This document shows positions 1 through 9,405 of a stretch of 64,000 bases of DNA, piece after piece; the first letter of the stretch is position 1, and every line of letters starts with the position of its first letter. Under the pieces are notes generated by a model. The model was given only the letters and a program-made list of their open reading frames with translations, had not been told where the DNA came from and searched no databases. A program made the translations under genes and the position numbers. Location: NCBI GenBank assembly GCA_035498035.1, contig DATKAN010000025.1:81190-145189 (forward strand), given 5' to 3'. This stretch comes from Nitrospiria bacterium (lineage in GTDB: Bacteria; Nitrospirota; Nitrospiria; JACQBZ01).

Positions 1-857
1 CCCGTCACCAAGTTTTCCTGGCCGCTGTAATAATCACCTTGCAGAGTGAGGTTATTGTTCGGAGAAGACTCGGAATCGATGCGGAACCCGCTCTGTCCCA
101 TCAGCCACGAGTCCGAGGCATTATCCCCATTGGCAAAGACTTCATCGCCCCGATTGAAATACTTGCCATAAACTCGATAATACACATCGGGAGCCAGCGT
201 GCCGCCGTAACGCACGCCGGTAAAGCCCTCCAGCTGCGTTCCCCCGCCGGCTTCCAGGTAGGCCCCCTGCGTGTCTTTGGAGCTCTTGGTGGTAATGTTA
301 ATCACGCCATTGACCGCGTTGGCCCCCCAAAGCGTTCCCCCGGGACCGCTGATGACTTCGATGCGATCGATGTCTTCGAGCAAATAATCCTGACGGTCCC
401 AGAAAACGCCGGAAAAAAGCGGCGTATACACGGTTCGCCCGTCCATCATGACCAGCAGTTTGTTGGCCAGATCGGTGTTGAATCCGCGCGCGCTGATGCC
501 CCAGTCGTGGGAATTTTTCTGCGCCACTTCCAAATTGTCGGCCAACCGCAGCGCTTCCGGAATGCTCGACGCGCCGGAGCGGCGAATGTCCCAGTCCGTA
601 ATCACTTCCACCGATGCGGCTGCGCTGCTCAGGGGCTCCGGGCGTTTTGAGACCGAAGTGATCTCGATATTGGCCAGTTCTTCAAGGGTCATGTTGGAAA
701 GGTCCCCAGAAGACACCGGCTCGCTCGCGGCGTCCTCCGCCCCGGCCGCGGAAACATCGATCGCGATCGATAGGACGAGGGCGCAACAAAGAAAAACGGC
801 GGTCCCCCAATTCGCACCGGCGGCTGCCTCCCGGATGATTACGGAATTTTTTATCAT
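1..857 (-). CDS. TonB-dependent outer-membrane receptor, N-terminal part (cut by window edge)
   Basis: About 285 codons of an outer-membrane receptor are present; the barrel lies outside the window. The start is the ATG of an ATGA overlap with the upstream REC-GGDEF-EAL gene (854-857). Hand translation shows a hydrophobic N-terminal stretch near residues 20-35 (signal sequence), then a plug domain with motifs such as LANIEITSVSKRPE, GFNTDLANKLLVMMDGRT and RIEVISGPGGTLWGANAVNG, which are typical of TonB-dependent receptor plugs of the DLSLEEL type. It is the last gene seen of a five-gene signalling operon (YfiR, kinase, regulator, GGDEF-EAL). The substrate cannot be told. Such receptors are often paired with YfiR-like and c-di-GMP genes, so a regulatory link is inferred. 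Confidence 0.88.
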   Translation of the reverse strand, partial: MIKNSVIIREAAAGANWGTAVFLCCALVLSIAIDVSAAGAEDAASEPVSSGDLSNMTLEELANIEITSVSKRPEPLSSAAASVEVITDWDIRRSGASSIPEALRLADNLEVAQKNSHDWGISARGFNTDLANKLLVMMDGRTVYTPLFSGVFWDRQDYLLEDIDRIEVISGPGGTLWGANAVNGVINITTKSSKDTQGAYLEAGGGTQLEGFTGVRYGGTLAPDVYYRVYGKYFNRGDEVFANGDNASDSWLMGQSGFRIDSESSPNNNLTLQGDYYSGQENLVT

Positions 858-2584
858 CCGACCTCTCCAGACGCGGTCGGGCGTAAACCCCACGGCGACT
901 CCCGCAACCATCGGGTGCAATCATCGGCGGGGATCGGCTTGGCCATGTAATAACCCTGCGCGGCGTCACAGCCCAGGGCCGCCAGTCGATCCCAGAGCTC
1001 TTTGTTCTCCACGCCCTCCGCAATTACCTGAAGACCCAGATTGTGGGCCAGGTCGATCGTGGATCGAACGATGACCGCATCGTTCTGATTTTCGATCATG
1101 TTGATGACAAACGATTTGTCGATCTTGATCGCGTCCACCGGCAATCGTTTGAGATAGGCCAGGGAGGAATAGCCGATTCCAAAATCGTCAATCGCAAACC
1201 GGATGCCCATCGTCCGAAGCCTCGTGATCGCTTCCAGCGCACGGGCCGGGTCGTTCATGATGGCGCTTTCGGTGATCTCCAATTCCAGCCGGTCCGCCTT
1301 CCCGCGCGTGGGCTGAAGGATCTCGGAGATCTGGTCGGGAAAGTGAGGATCATGAAGGTTGCGAGTCGATAAGTTCACCGACATCAAGAGGTTAATCCCG
1401 TCACGCTCCCAGGCCGCCTGCTGGCGTTGCGCCGTATTGAAGATCCACAGCGTCAGCGGCTTGATCAGCCCGGTCCGCTCCGCCGGCTCGATGAATTGAT
1501 CCGGCGGGATGAACCCATGCTCGGGGTGCCGCCAGCGCACCAACGCCTCGACTCCGGTGACCCGGCGGGTCCTCAGGTCGATCTTCGGTTGGTAGTGCAG
1601 AAAAAGCTGGTCCCGATCGATGGCTTGACGCAATTCGCCGATGAGCGATAGTCGACGGGGGCTGTGCCGATCGTGTTGGGTGTCATAAAGAATGTAGCCG
1701 CTGCCGGCCGCCTTGGCCGCGTACATCGCCACATCGGCCCGCTGCATCAGGATGTTCGGATCCGCCCCGTGATCGGGGCAGAGCGCGATCCCGATGCCGG
1801 CTTCAACCGCGACGGGCAAATCTTCAATCACAAAGGGCGGCTCCAACACGTTCAGGATTTTTTGGGCCACCTGGGCCGCATGCTGGGAGGCCGCCAACGG
1901 CAGCATCACCGCGAACTCATCCCCTCCGAGGCGTGCGACGAGATCGGACGGCCTCAACGCGGCCTGCAGTCGTGACCCGACCTGCTGCAATAGAATATCG
2001 CCGCGATGATGCCCCAGGGTGTCGTTCACCTCTTTGAAGTGGTCCAGATCCATCAGGAGGAGGGCGACCGGATTTTTTGAGGCCGACCCTTCCGTGATCG
2101 TGCGCTGCAGCCGGTCGAGAAGCGAGGTCCGATTGGGAAGGCCGGTGAGGGGATCGTAATAGGCCAGGTAGCGGATCGTTTCTTCGGCCTGCCGATGCTC
2201 ACGCCGCACCGCCGCCTCCTTCAGCTCCCGGTCGACCGCCGGAAGCAGCCGCTTGAGATTGCCCTTGATCACGTAGTCGTTTGCGCCGGCCTTCATCGAG
2301 GCCACCGCAGTATCTTCACCAATCGTCCCCGACACAAAAATGAAAGGCAAATCAAGCCCCCTCTCCCTCAATAACTTCAAGGCCGCCACGCCGTTGAAGT
2401 GCGGCATGGAGTAATCTCCGAAGACGATATCCCACACCTGTCGGTCGAGCGCAGCGCTCATGGTTTCGGGTGTCTCCACGCGTTCATAGGCCGGTTCGTA
2501 ACCCCCGCGTCGCAGTTCCCGAACCAGCAACTCGGTATCGTTCACCGAATCCTCGACGATCAAAACACGTAGCGGAATGGCCAT
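854..2584 (-). CDS. REC-GGDEF-EAL cyclic-di-GMP signalling protein
   Basis: 576 aa, cytoplasmic. Three domains are readable: a receiver domain (residues 1-125, phosphoacceptor Asp57 in FGDYSMP), a diguanylate cyclase domain with an intact GGDEF signature (220-224) and an upstream RxxD inhibitory site (211-214, five residues before GGDEF), and an EAL phosphodiesterase domain with EAL at 346-348 and DDFG at 466-469. Both catalytic signatures are intact, so it could make or degrade c-di-GMP; which one dominates cannot be decided from sequence. It lies 6 bp after a single-domain response regulator and overlaps the TonB receptor gene by 4 bp, so phosphorylation by the kinase of the same operon is likely. 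Start: ATG preceded by AAGGTAA. Confidence 0.93.
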   Translation of the reverse strand: MAIPLRVLIVEDSVNDTELLVRELRRGGYEPAYERVETPETMSAALDRQVWDIVFGDYSMPHFNGVAALKLLRERGLDLPFIFVSGTIGEDTAVASMKAGANDYVIKGNLKRLLPAVDRELKEAAVRREHRQAEETIRYLAYYDPLTGLPNRTSLLDRLQRTITEGSASKNPVALLLMDLDHFKEVNDTLGHHRGDILLQQVGSRLQAALRPSDLVARLGGDEFAVMLPLAASQHAAQVAQKILNVLEPPFVIEDLPVAVEAGIGIALCPDHGADPNILMQRADVAMYAAKAAGSGYILYDTQHDRHSPRRLSLIGELRQAIDRDQLFLHYQPKIDLRTRRVTGVEALVRWRHPEHGFIPPDQFIEPAERTGLIKPLTLWIFNTAQRQQAAWERDGINLLMSVNLSTRNLHDPHFPDQISEILQPTRGKADRLELEITESAIMNDPARALEAITRLRTMGIRFAIDDFGIGYSSLAYLKRLPVDAIKIDKSFVINMIENQNDAVIVRSTIDLAHNLGLQVIAEGVENKELWDRLAALGCDAAQGYYMAKPIPADDCTRWLRESPWGLRPTASGEVG

Positions 2585-2590
2585 GGCCGG

Positions 2591-3034
2591 TTACCTTTCC
2601 TGCGGCGGAACTTCATTCAGGACGAGCCAGTACAACCCCAACTGCCGCACCGCTTCGATGAACTGAGCAAAATCCACCGGCTTGCGGATGTAACTGTTGG
2701 CGCCCCGACTGTAGCTCTGGAGCATGTCCTGTTCTTCCTTGGAGGAAGTCAAAACGACGATCGGCAACAGTTTCGTCTTCGGGTTTTCGCGAAGCTTTTT
2801 CAAAACCTCCAGTCCGTCCACTTTCGGCAGTTTCAGGTCGAGCAGAACCACGGAGACAATCTGGCCGTCGTCCTGGCCGACATGGGATTCCTGGCCCAGC
2901 AGAAGGTCGAGGGCTTCGGCGCCGTCGCGAGCCACCACCACTTCGTTCGCGATATTGTTTTTCTTCAGGGCCCGGAGCGTCAGGGCCTCGTCGTTTGGGT
3001 TGTCCTCGACCAGCATGATGACTTTTTTCTGCAT
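2591..3034 (-). CDS. Single-domain response regulator (Rcp1-like)
   Basis: 147 aa, a receiver domain only, no output domain. The acidic pair is at residues 10-11, the phosphoacceptor is Asp66 (VVLLDLKLP) and the conserved Thr/Ser-Lys region follows (VVLTSS, then the YIRKPVDF motif). The long loop before strand 3 and the C-terminal YWLVLNE-type ending are features of the Rcp1/CheY-like regulators that partner PAS-containing phytochrome-type kinases. It sits between the kinase gene (37 bp upstream) and the REC-GGDEF-EAL gene (6 bp downstream), so it is probably a phosphorelay or sink partner of that kinase. Confidence 0.92.
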   Translation of the reverse strand: MQKKVIMLVEDNPNDEALTLRALKKNNIANEVVVARDGAEALDLLLGQESHVGQDDGQIVSVVLLDLKLPKVDGLEVLKKLRENPKTKLLPIVVLTSSKEEQDMLQSYSRGANSYIRKPVDFAQFIEAVRQLGLYWLVLNEVPPQER

Positions 3035-3071
3035 TCTTCACCCCCCTGATGGATTTGCCGGAGAATACCGG

Positions 3072-5324
3072 CTACAACGTAAAGTAAAACGTCGCGCCTT
3101 TTTCAACCGCGCCCTCGGCCCAGATCTGCCCCCCGTGCCGATGGACAATTCGTTGCACCGTTGCCAGCCCTATCCCCGTTCCCGGAAATTCCGACACTGA
3201 ATGCAAGCGCTGGAATGCCCCGAACAGCTTGTGCACATAGGCCATGTCAAAACCCGCCCCGTTGTCACGGACAAAATAGGCCGCCTTCCCGTTTTGCGAC
3301 GTCCGGCCAAACTCGATACGGGCCTGCGGCTGTTTCCCCGTGTATTTCCAGGCATTGCCTATGAGGTTGTCCAATGCCACCCGAAGAAGCCGCTCATCTC
3401 CATCGGTCACAAGCCCTTTCGCGATCGAAATTTCGACTTCCCGAGCCGGGTGCCCTTTTCGCAGCATCTCGGTCACCGCCTCGGCCATCCGGCTCAAATC
3501 GACCGTCTCCCGGCGCATCTCGGACCGGGTGACGCGGGACAGGTTCAACAGATCGTCAATCAACTGCGCCATCTGCTGGCTGGCCCCCCGCACCTGCCGA
3601 AGGAATGTCCGCCCCCCCTCGTCCAATTTATCGGTGTAATCCTCGAGCAGGATCTGGCTGAAGCCGTCGATGTGGCGAAGGGGGGCGCGGAGGTCATGCG
3701 AAACGGAATAACTGAAGGCCTCCAGCTCTTTGTTGGCCGCTTCAAGCCGCATACTGAGTTTTGCTTTTTCTTCCTCGGCCCGCTTGCGCTCGGTGATGTC
3801 TCGGATCGCGCTGATCGCCACCGTGCCGTTCTCCGTCTCCAAGGGACTGAGACTGATCTCGACCGGGAACTCGCTGCCGTCTTTTCGCAATCCGGACAGC
3901 TCCAGTCCCATGGCCCGCACCCGGGGATCGGTAAAATACCCGGCCCGATGACCGACATGGGCTTTACGGAAGCGTTCAGGAACCAATATCTCGATGGACT
4001 GATTGAGCAACTCCTCCCTCTTATAACCGAACAGATCTTCGGTCCGATTATTTACGAGGACAACCCGGCCTTCGCGATCGGCAATCACGATCGCATCCGG
4101 CGCCGCTTCCAATAATCTCCGAAACTTGGTCTCGGCGAGTTTTCGCTCCGTGATATCCTCTGAGATGCCCAATAGAAAGAGCGGTTTCCCCGCCGCATCG
4201 GAGACCGGGATCTTCTTGGTATGCAGGGTTCGCGTGCCGTGGTAACGGGTTTGGATCGGCTCTTCCGGAATATCGACTAGCTTTCCGCCTTCAAGCACCT
4301 GCCGGTCCTTTTCCACAAAAAAATCGGCCTGCTCTTTCGGGAAAAAATCATAGTCGTTCTTCCCCATCAGGTCGGCGCGGGGAAAACCCAGGAGATCTTC
4401 GCCCGCCCGGTTAAATCGCATGAATCGGAGATCCTTCGCCTCCTTGACGAAGATCATGTTGGGAATGTTTTCGATGATGGAGCTCAGGAAATCCTCGGCG
4501 CGCCTCAACTCCTCTTCCCCCCGCTTCCGCTCGATAATTTCCTGTTGCAATTCCCGCGTCCGCTCATTCACTTTTTGTTCTAATTGACCGTGCGCCTTCT
4601 GCAATGCATCCTCCCGCACCTGGATTTGGGTGAGCATTTCATTAAACGTTTCAACCAGCCGGCCGACTTCATCCCGGCCGTCCGCAACGGCGCGAACGGA
4701 ATAATTTTTTTCCTCGGAAACGGCCCGGGCCGTTCGGGCCAGTTGAAGGATGGGTTCCGAGATTCTCCTTTGAAGCCTGGACGAGATCCAATAAGCCGTC
4801 AACAGGGAAATCGCCAATACGCCGGCGACAATGGCCGCGTAACGCTTCAAACGATCCTCCATCTCTTTGAGATCCGATTGAATATAGACCGCGCCGATTT
4901 TCTGACCGTCCGATATGATCGGCTGCAATACAAACAAGGAACCCCCTTGGAATCGGTGACTCGCCTCCTGCTCGGTTATCCGTTCCGGGAGCCGAAAAAC
5001 CGTCACGCCATCGCTCGGAACATATCGGGCGAACAATGTGCCTTCAGCCGTGTAAATTGCGGCGGACACGATTCGGGATCTTACCCGGAGCGCGGTCATG
5101 GTTTCCGTCGCGGCCTTCGGATCATTAAAGAGCAACGCAGAGACGGTATTGATGCCGATAATCTCCGCCTGGGATGAGAGGTTCTGGACCATGCCGTTCC
5201 GATAGGTTACGAATTCATACGTGATGAAACCCAGACTGGCCAACATCAGCGCGCACGTGCTGACCAGCATGCTGATCCGCATCATTTTATGACGGATAGG
5301 AAGATCTCGAAACGCGGTGAACAA
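3072..5324 (-). CDS. Membrane sensor histidine kinase (CHASE-like, HAMP, two PAS, HisKA, HATPase)
   Basis: 750 aa. Order: TM1 about residues 16-38, a periplasmic sensor resembling the CHASE8 domain (40-160), TM2 about 163-182, HAMP (183-236), coiled coil (236-280), PAS 1 (275-395), PAS 2 (400-515), HisKA with phosphoacceptor His543 ([12 protein letters not shown]), and HATPase_c (645-750; N box [12 protein letters not shown]1 DNGAGFD, G2 GTGIGL). CHASE8 kinases are commonly neighbours of YfiR-like proteins, and a YfiR-like gene lies 16 bp upstream. The start is a TTG, supported by AGGAG five bases before it. It probably phosphorylates the response regulator and the REC-GGDEF-EAL protein encoded next. 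Confidence 0.92.
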   Translation of the reverse strand: MFTAFRDLPIRHKMMRISMLVSTCALMLASLGFITYEFVTYRNGMVQNLSSQAEIIGINTVSALLFNDPKAATETMTALRVRSRIVSAAIYTAEGTLFARYVPSDGVTVFRLPERITEQEASHRFQGGSLFVLQPIISDGQKIGAVYIQSDLKEMEDRLKRYAAIVAGVLAISLLTAYWISSRLQRRISEPILQLARTARAVSEEKNYSVRAVADGRDEVGRLVETFNEMLTQIQVREDALQKAHGQLEQKVNERTRELQQEIIERKRGEEELRRAEDFLSSIIENIPNMIFVKEAKDLRFMRFNRAGEDLLGFPRADLMGKNDYDFFPKEQADFFVEKDRQVLEGGKLVDIPEEPIQTRYHGTRTLHTKKIPVSDAAGKPLFLLGISEDITERKLAETKFRRLLEAAPDAIVIADREGRVVLVNNRTEDLFGYKREELLNQSIEILVPERFRKAHVGHRAGYFTDPRVRAMGLELSGLRKDGSEFPVEISLSPLETENGTVAISAIRDITERKRAEEEKAKLSMRLEAANKELEAFSYSVSHDLRAPLRHIDGFSQILLEDYTDKLDEGGRTFLRQVRGASQQMAQLIDDLLNLSRVTRSEMRRETVDLSRMAEAVTEMLRKGHPAREVEISIAKGLVTDGDERLLRVALDNLIGNAWKYTGKQPQARIEFGRTSQNGKAAYFVRDNGAGFDMAYVHKLFGAFQRLHSVSEFPGTGIGLATVQRIVHRHGGQIWAEGAVEKGATFYFTL

Positions 5325-5340
5325 GATTACTCCTTCATCC

Positions 5341-5958
5341 TTACGGACTCGTTACGATTCGGGCCAATTTCAACAGTTGAGAACTCGGCTTCAAGCCCGC
5401 CTTGTCGGTCGCGGTTCGGTTGACCGCAAATCGAACCCGGTTCCGATCAACGATCAATTGAATCATGCCGCCCTGTTCTGCAAACTGTCCGATATCGCTG
5501 ACGGTCAGGACCGGCAGATGGTCGAGGCGTTCGATGATCTTGGCCATATTGTCTTTCTCCGAGTCGCTGATAAATAGAACGTTGCATGCCAGTGCGTCTT
5601 CGATTTTCGAATACCGCCTAACCGCGATCCTCTTTTCCTGAACGGTCTTCCCCGAAACGGTCTCATCCAGCGCTTTATCGAAAGGATCCCGCCCGAGTAC
5701 CCCGATGACAAAAGGCTTATCACCCTCCGATGTTTCCGTCGGCCACTCCACAAATTTTGAGAAATTGTAGATGAAAGCCGCCTTCACCTGGTACTCGGTC
5801 GAGGTCAAGGTCTCGGCCCGAACGGACGCGATGCCGATGCCGAGGATTATCGACAACACGACGATCCACCTAAAACCGACCCGCGGGCCGGAAGACCACC
5901 CGCATTTAACTTGCTCAGGCGAGAGGTATGGGTGAATGAATCGACCTAAAATGGCCAT
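5341..5958 (-). CDS. YfiR-like periplasmic protein (DUF4154)
   Basis: 205 aa. An N-terminal hydrophobic segment (about residues 28-47, ending near VRAE) is a signal peptide or anchor, followed by the DUF4154 core: [18 protein letters not shown] is the family hallmark, with later FVIGVLG and the ending [12 protein letters not shown]. The founding member YfiR of Pseudomonas is a periplasmic repressor of the diguanylate cyclase YfiN. Here the partner is likely the CHASE-type sensor kinase encoded 16 bp downstream. It is the first gene of the minus-strand signalling operon. The peptide before the signal sequence is long (about 27 residues), so a later start is possible. Confidence 0.88.
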   Translation of the reverse strand: MAILGRFIHPYLSPEQVKCGWSSGPRVGFRWIVVLSIILGIGIASVRAETLTSTEYQVKAAFIYNFSKFVEWPTETSEGDKPFVIGVLGRDPFDKALDETVSGKTVQEKRIAVRRYSKIEDALACNVLFISDSEKDNMAKIIERLDHLPVLTVSDIGQFAEQGGMIQLIVDRNRVRFAVNRTATDKAGLKPSSQLLKLARIVTSP

Positions 5959-6247
5959 GCGACCTTTCCATGAACGCTACGCGGAATTTCCAACGCACCG
6001 AATTCTGGATGCTGATTGTCCTAAAGATCCCGGCCCGCGAGCGAAATGTCGATCGGGTTGAGCTGCCCCGCAAGTCGCACGTCAGATGTAAAGTTAGCCG
6101 GAACACGCGTAGTGCGTTTGTGGCGGGCAGCACGTCCACGCGGCGCGCGACGGCGTCGAATTGAAAATGCTCGGGCAACTCCATCATGGAGAGAAATTTT
6201 TAAAAGAGGACTCTGCCATAAACCCATCCCCAAGCCGGAAATATACA

Positions 6248-6267
6248 TACAAATACTTACAAATACT
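6248..6267 (-). repeat. Tandem 10-bp direct repeat, possible operator of the signalling operon
   Basis: Two exact back-to-back copies of TACAAATACT (6248-6257 and 6258-6267) with a partial, related sequence to their left. A 10-bp period puts both copies on the same DNA face, as in binding sites of dimeric response regulators. It lies about 290 bp upstream of the YfiR-like gene, in the only AT-rich part of the region. Function is inferred. Confidence 0.35.
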
Positions 6268-6422
6268 CTAATGAGGCCGCGCTAATTTAATACAACGCTG
6301 TGGATGGTGGCAGGACATTATTAAGTGTAACAAAGATTTATCGTCTGTCAAGGCGGGCGGAACCCCCTATCCTCCAGCGGGCGGTTTGAAGAACTCAAAA
6401 AAAATTAAAGTCTTGGGCGTGT

Positions 6423-6452
6423 TTGACCCCGGCGACACGGCACTGGTATAGT
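6423..6452 (+). promoter_or_regulatory. Promoter of pntAA (leaderless type)
   Basis: TTGACC (6423-6428), 18-bp spacer, TATAGT (6447-6452). The expected transcription start is at 6459-6460, only 2-3 nt before the ATG at 6462. No Shine-Dalgarno sequence could fit, so a leaderless or nearly leaderless mRNA is predicted. Confidence 0.65.
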
Positions 6453-6461
6453 AATCCCTCG

Positions 6462-7634
6462 ATGATCGTCGGAGTTCCCAAAGAAACCTTTCCGGGCGAG
6501 CGGCGTGTCGCACTCGTTCCGGCTGTCGTTCCCGTTCTCGTCCAAGTCGGATTCCAGGTCTTGATCGAAGCCGGGGCCGGCGAGGCGGCCGGTTTTTCGG
6601 ACGGGACTTACCAAGAAAAAGGTGCGCGGATCGCCGCGAGCCGCGACGACCTGTTCCGCTCGGCCGATATCATCCTCCAGGTCCTCGGCCTCGGGGCCAA
6701 CCCGGAGGCCGGCCGGGCCGACCTTAACCGGGTGCGCCCCGATCAGATCCTGGTAGGATTGCAGGATCCGCTTTCCTCCCCCCGGGCCGTAAAAGATCTG
6801 GCCGAACGGCGCGCCGTCGTGTTCGCTCTGGAACTCCTTCCACGAACCACCCGGGCGCAGAGCATGGACGTTTTGAGTTCGATGGCGACCATCGCCGGAT
6901 ACAAAGCGGTGCTTCTAGCGGCCGAGACGCTGCCCCGAATATTTCCGATGATGATGACGGCCGCCGGAACCGTCAATCCGGCCCGCGTCTTCGTGATCGG
7001 AGCGGGGGTGGCGGGACTGCAGGCGATCGCGACCGCACGCCGGCTGGGCGCGGTTGTGCAGGCCTACGATGTCCGCCCCGCCGTCAAAGAGCAGGTTCAG
7101 AGCGTGGGAGGGAAGTTCGTGGATTTGCCCCTGGACACCTCCGGCGCGGAGTCCGGGGGCGGCTACGCCAGGGTCATGGACGAATCGTTTTACCGCCGGC
7201 AGCGCGAGACCATGGCCCGCGTCGTGGCCGGAAGCGACGTCGTCCTCTGCACCGCGGCGATTCCCGGAAAACCCGCGCCGGTGCTGGTCACGGGGGAAAT
7301 GGTTTCCGGCATGGCCGCCGGCTCGGTGATCGTCGATCTGGCCGCCGAGAACGGCGGCAATTGCGAACTGACGCAGCCCGGCCGGACCCTGACGGCCCAC
7401 CGCGTGACGATTATCGGACCGGTCCGCCTGGCCGCGACGGTTCCCTATCATGCCAGCCAGTTGTACGCTAAAAACATCTCGACGTTTCTGACCCACATCG
7501 TAAAGGAAGGAAAGCTTCGCCCCGATCCCCAGGATGCCATCGTTTCCGAGACTCTGGTGGCCCGGGACGGAACGATCGTGCACCCGCGAATCCGGGAACT
7601 ATTGGGACCGACGGCCGCATCGCCTCGGGGATAG
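6462..7634 (+). CDS. pntAA: NAD(P) transhydrogenase subunit alpha 1
   Basis: 390 aa. NAD(H)-binding domain I of the proton-translocating transhydrogenase, which moves hydride between NADH and NADP+ using the proton-motive force. The N terminus MIVGVPKE is the family start, the RAQSMDVLSSMATIAGYKA loop is at about 131-149, and the dinucleotide motif GAGVAG is at 180-185. A longer reading frame starts upstream with a TTG at 6423, but that codon is part of the -35 box, so the ATG at 6462 is chosen. The alpha subunit is split into pntAA and pntAB, as in many bacteria with the three-gene form. A repeat element separates it from pntAB. Confidence 0.95.
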   Translation: MIVGVPKETFPGERRVALVPAVVPVLVQVGFQVLIEAGAGEAAGFSDGTYQEKGARIAASRDDLFRSADIILQVLGLGANPEAGRADLNRVRPDQILVGLQDPLSSPRAVKDLAERRAVVFALELLPRTTRAQSMDVLSSMATIAGYKAVLLAAETLPRIFPMMMTAAGTVNPARVFVIGAGVAGLQAIATARRLGAVVQAYDVRPAVKEQVQSVGGKFVDLPLDTSGAESGGGYARVMDESFYRRQRETMARVVAGSDVVLCTAAIPGKPAPVLVTGEMVSGMAAGSVIVDLAAENGGNCELTQPGRTLTAHRVTIIGPVRLAATVPYHASQLYAKNISTFLTHIVKEGKLRPDPQDAIVSETLVARDGTIVHPRIRELLGPTAASPRG

Positions 7635-7637
7635 TTA

Positions 7638-7713
7638 CCCAGCGAGCAACGCGAGCGAGAGGGGGAGGTTCCATTCTGCCTTAGGCGGATGGAGGGGGCG
7701 ACGCAAGCCCCTA
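7638..7713 (+). repeat. Operon-internal hairpin repeat, copy A
   Basis: Contains GCGAGCGAGAGGGGGAGG, then a variable centre, then GGATGGAGGGGGCGACG followed by AAGCCCCTAA. The right part folds as GGGGC-loop-GCCCC. Related copies lie at 17626-17752 and 18882-18955 on the minus strand. In all three the repeat has the same orientation as transcription and sits just before a gene start (here pntAB). The following AATAGAAAGG that carries the ribosome binding site is shared with copy B. Confidence 0.7.
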
Positions 7714-7732
7714 ATAATAGAAAGGATACCTG

Positions 7733-8023
7733 ATGGATATTTCGATCGCATTGCTCACGATCTTCATGCTGGCCGCTTTTGTGGGCTATTTAGTGATATC
7801 GCGGGTCCCTCCGCTGCTTCACACGCCGCTCATGTCCGCCACCAACGCCATCTCGGCGATCTCGGTGGTGGGCGCGCTGGTCACGGCGGGGGGCGATTAC
7901 GGCGCCGTGAGCACCGTCCTGGGATTCGTCGCCGTGGTCTCGGCCATGACCAATGTCGTGGGAGGATTTCTCATCACCGACCGGATGCTGAAGATGTTCA
8001 AGAAGGATAAAAAACGGCCATGA
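7733..8023 (+). CDS. pntAB: NAD(P) transhydrogenase subunit alpha 2
   Basis: 96 aa. Small integral membrane subunit with three hydrophobic segments (about residues 3-22, 38-56 and 60-82); LHTPLMSATNAISAI is the conserved first-helix-to-loop motif. It is part of the proton channel domain II. ATG preceded by AAAGGA at suitable distance. Overlaps pntB by 4 bp (ATGA), consistent with translational coupling. Confidence 0.95.
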   Translation: MDISIALLTIFMLAAFVGYLVISRVPPLLHTPLMSATNAISAISVVGALVTAGGDYGAVSTVLGFVAVVSAMTNVVGGFLITDRMLKMFKKDKKRP

Positions 8024-9402
8024 CCGAAGGCGGCTTCATCCAATGGGCCTATCTGGTCGCTTCGGTCCTCTTCATCCTGGGGCTAAAGGATCTGAATTCC
8101 GCGAGGACCGCCCGTCGCGGGATGTTCCTGGCCGAGCTCGGCATGGCCCTGGCGATCGTGGGAACGCTCTTCCATCACGAAATCATCAGCTTCCGGTGGA
8201 TCGTCGCCGGAATGGCGATCGGTTCCGTAATCGGGATCGGAATCGCGCTCTGGACGCCGATGACCGCCATGCCGCAGCGAACCGCACTGTCCCATGCCTT
8301 CGGGGCCTTGGCCGTGACCCTCGTCGGTATCTCCGAGTATTACCGTCACGGATCGGAACTCGGCTCGATCAAGATGACCGCGATCGGTTTTGAAGTGATG
8401 ATGGGGGCCCTGACGGTCACCGGGAGCCTGATGGCCTTTGCGAAGCTTCAGGAACTGATCGTCGCGCAGATCTCTTTCAGGGGTCAAAATATATCGAACG
8501 TCGCGCTGTTCGGCCTCCTGGCGGCGCTCTGGTTCTTCCTCATCGCGGTCCCGGCCGCCACGCCCCTGTTCTATCTCTTGGTGGGTCTGGCCCTCGTGTT
8601 CGGAATCCTCCTGGTCCTTCCGATCGGCGCGGCGGACATGCCGGTGGTGATCTCTCTGCTGAATTCCTACGCCGGACTGGCGGCCGCGGCCACCGGCTTT
8701 GTCATCTCGAACGCCATTCTCATCATCGCCGGCACGCTGGACGGGGCCTCCGGTTTCGTGCTGTCGATATTAATGTGCAAGGCGATGAACCGCTCGCTCA
8801 CCAACGTTCTTTTCGGCGGAGTGGGAATCGCGCCGGCGGCGGGTCCGACGGCCGACCAGGTTTACGGCGGCAAGGTGAAGGCGGCCACGGCCGAGGAGAT
8901 CGCCATGTTGCTGGACACCGCCCGTCGCGTGGTGATCGTTCCGGGATACGGGATGGCCGTCTCCCAGGCCCAGCATGCCGTCCGTGACCTCGCCAACCTG
9001 CTGGAGAGTCGCGGCGCGGAGGTGGCGTTCGCGATCCATCCGGTCGCGGGACGGATGCCGGGCCATATGAACGTGCTGCTGGCCGAGGCCGACATCCCCT
9101 ACGACAAGCTCAAGGAGATGGACGAGATCAATCCCGCGTTCGAGCAGACCGACGTCGCCCTGGTGATCGGCGCCAATGACGTGGTCAACCCGGTCGCGCG
9201 GACCGATCCGTCGAGCCCGATCGCCGGCATGCCGATCCTGAACGTGGACAAGGCGCGGACCGTGGTCGTGATCAAACGCAGCCTGAGCCCCGGTTTCGCC
9301 GGGATTCCCAATCCCCTGTTCGCCGCCGACAACACCCTGATGTACTTTGCCGATGGGAAGAAGGCGATTCTCGATCTGATCGCCGCGCTGAAGGCGGCAT
9401 AA
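8020..9402 (+). CDS. pntB: NAD(P) transhydrogenase subunit beta
   Basis: 460 aa. N-terminal half has eight to nine hydrophobic helices completing the proton channel; the C-terminal half (from about residue 290) is the NADP(H)-binding domain III, with VVIVPGYGMAVSQAQHAV, HPVAGRMPGHMNVLLAEA and the GANDVVNPVA motif, all family hallmarks. Together with PntAA and PntAB it supplies NADPH from NADH. Starts in the ATGA overlap with pntAB. Confidence 0.96.
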   Translation: MTEGGFIQWAYLVASVLFILGLKDLNSARTARRGMFLAELGMALAIVGTLFHHEIISFRWIVAGMAIGSVIGIGIALWTPMTAMPQRTALSHAFGALAVTLVGISEYYRHGSELGSIKMTAIGFEVMMGALTVTGSLMAFAKLQELIVAQISFRGQNISNVALFGLLAALWFFLIAVPAATPLFYLLVGLALVFGILLVLPIGAADMPVVISLLNSYAGLAAAATGFVISNAILIIAGTLDGASGFVLSILMCKAMNRSLTNVLFGGVGIAPAAGPTADQVYGGKVKAATAEEIAMLLDTARRVVIVPGYGMAVSQAQHAVRDLANLLESRGAEVAFAIHPVAGRMPGHMNVLLAEADIPYDKLKEMDEINPAFEQTDVALVIGANDVVNPVARTDPSSPIAGMPILNVDKARTVVVIKRSLSPGFAGIPNPLFAADNTLMYFADGKKAILDLIAALKAA

Positions 9403-9405
9403 GGG

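Larger units (their letters stand above)
5959..6461. other. Divergent intergenic region, no intact gene
   Basis: About 500 bp between the YfiR operon (minus) and pntAA (plus). It holds the pntAA promoter at its right end, a tandem 10-bp direct repeat (6248-6267) upstream of the signalling operon, and an AT-rich stretch (6240-6300). On the minus strand at about 6021-6190 two short open frames (one starting MMELPEHFQFDAVARR, the other ending LNPIDISLAGRDL) abut in different frames and might be a decayed gene, but I recognise no family, so this is only a possibility. No tRNA or terminator hairpin with a T-run was seen. Confidence 0.5.

Noticed and set aside
6021-6190. Decayed gene upstream of the YfiR operon
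   Set aside because: Two short frames abut, but no family is recognisable; kept only as a remark.
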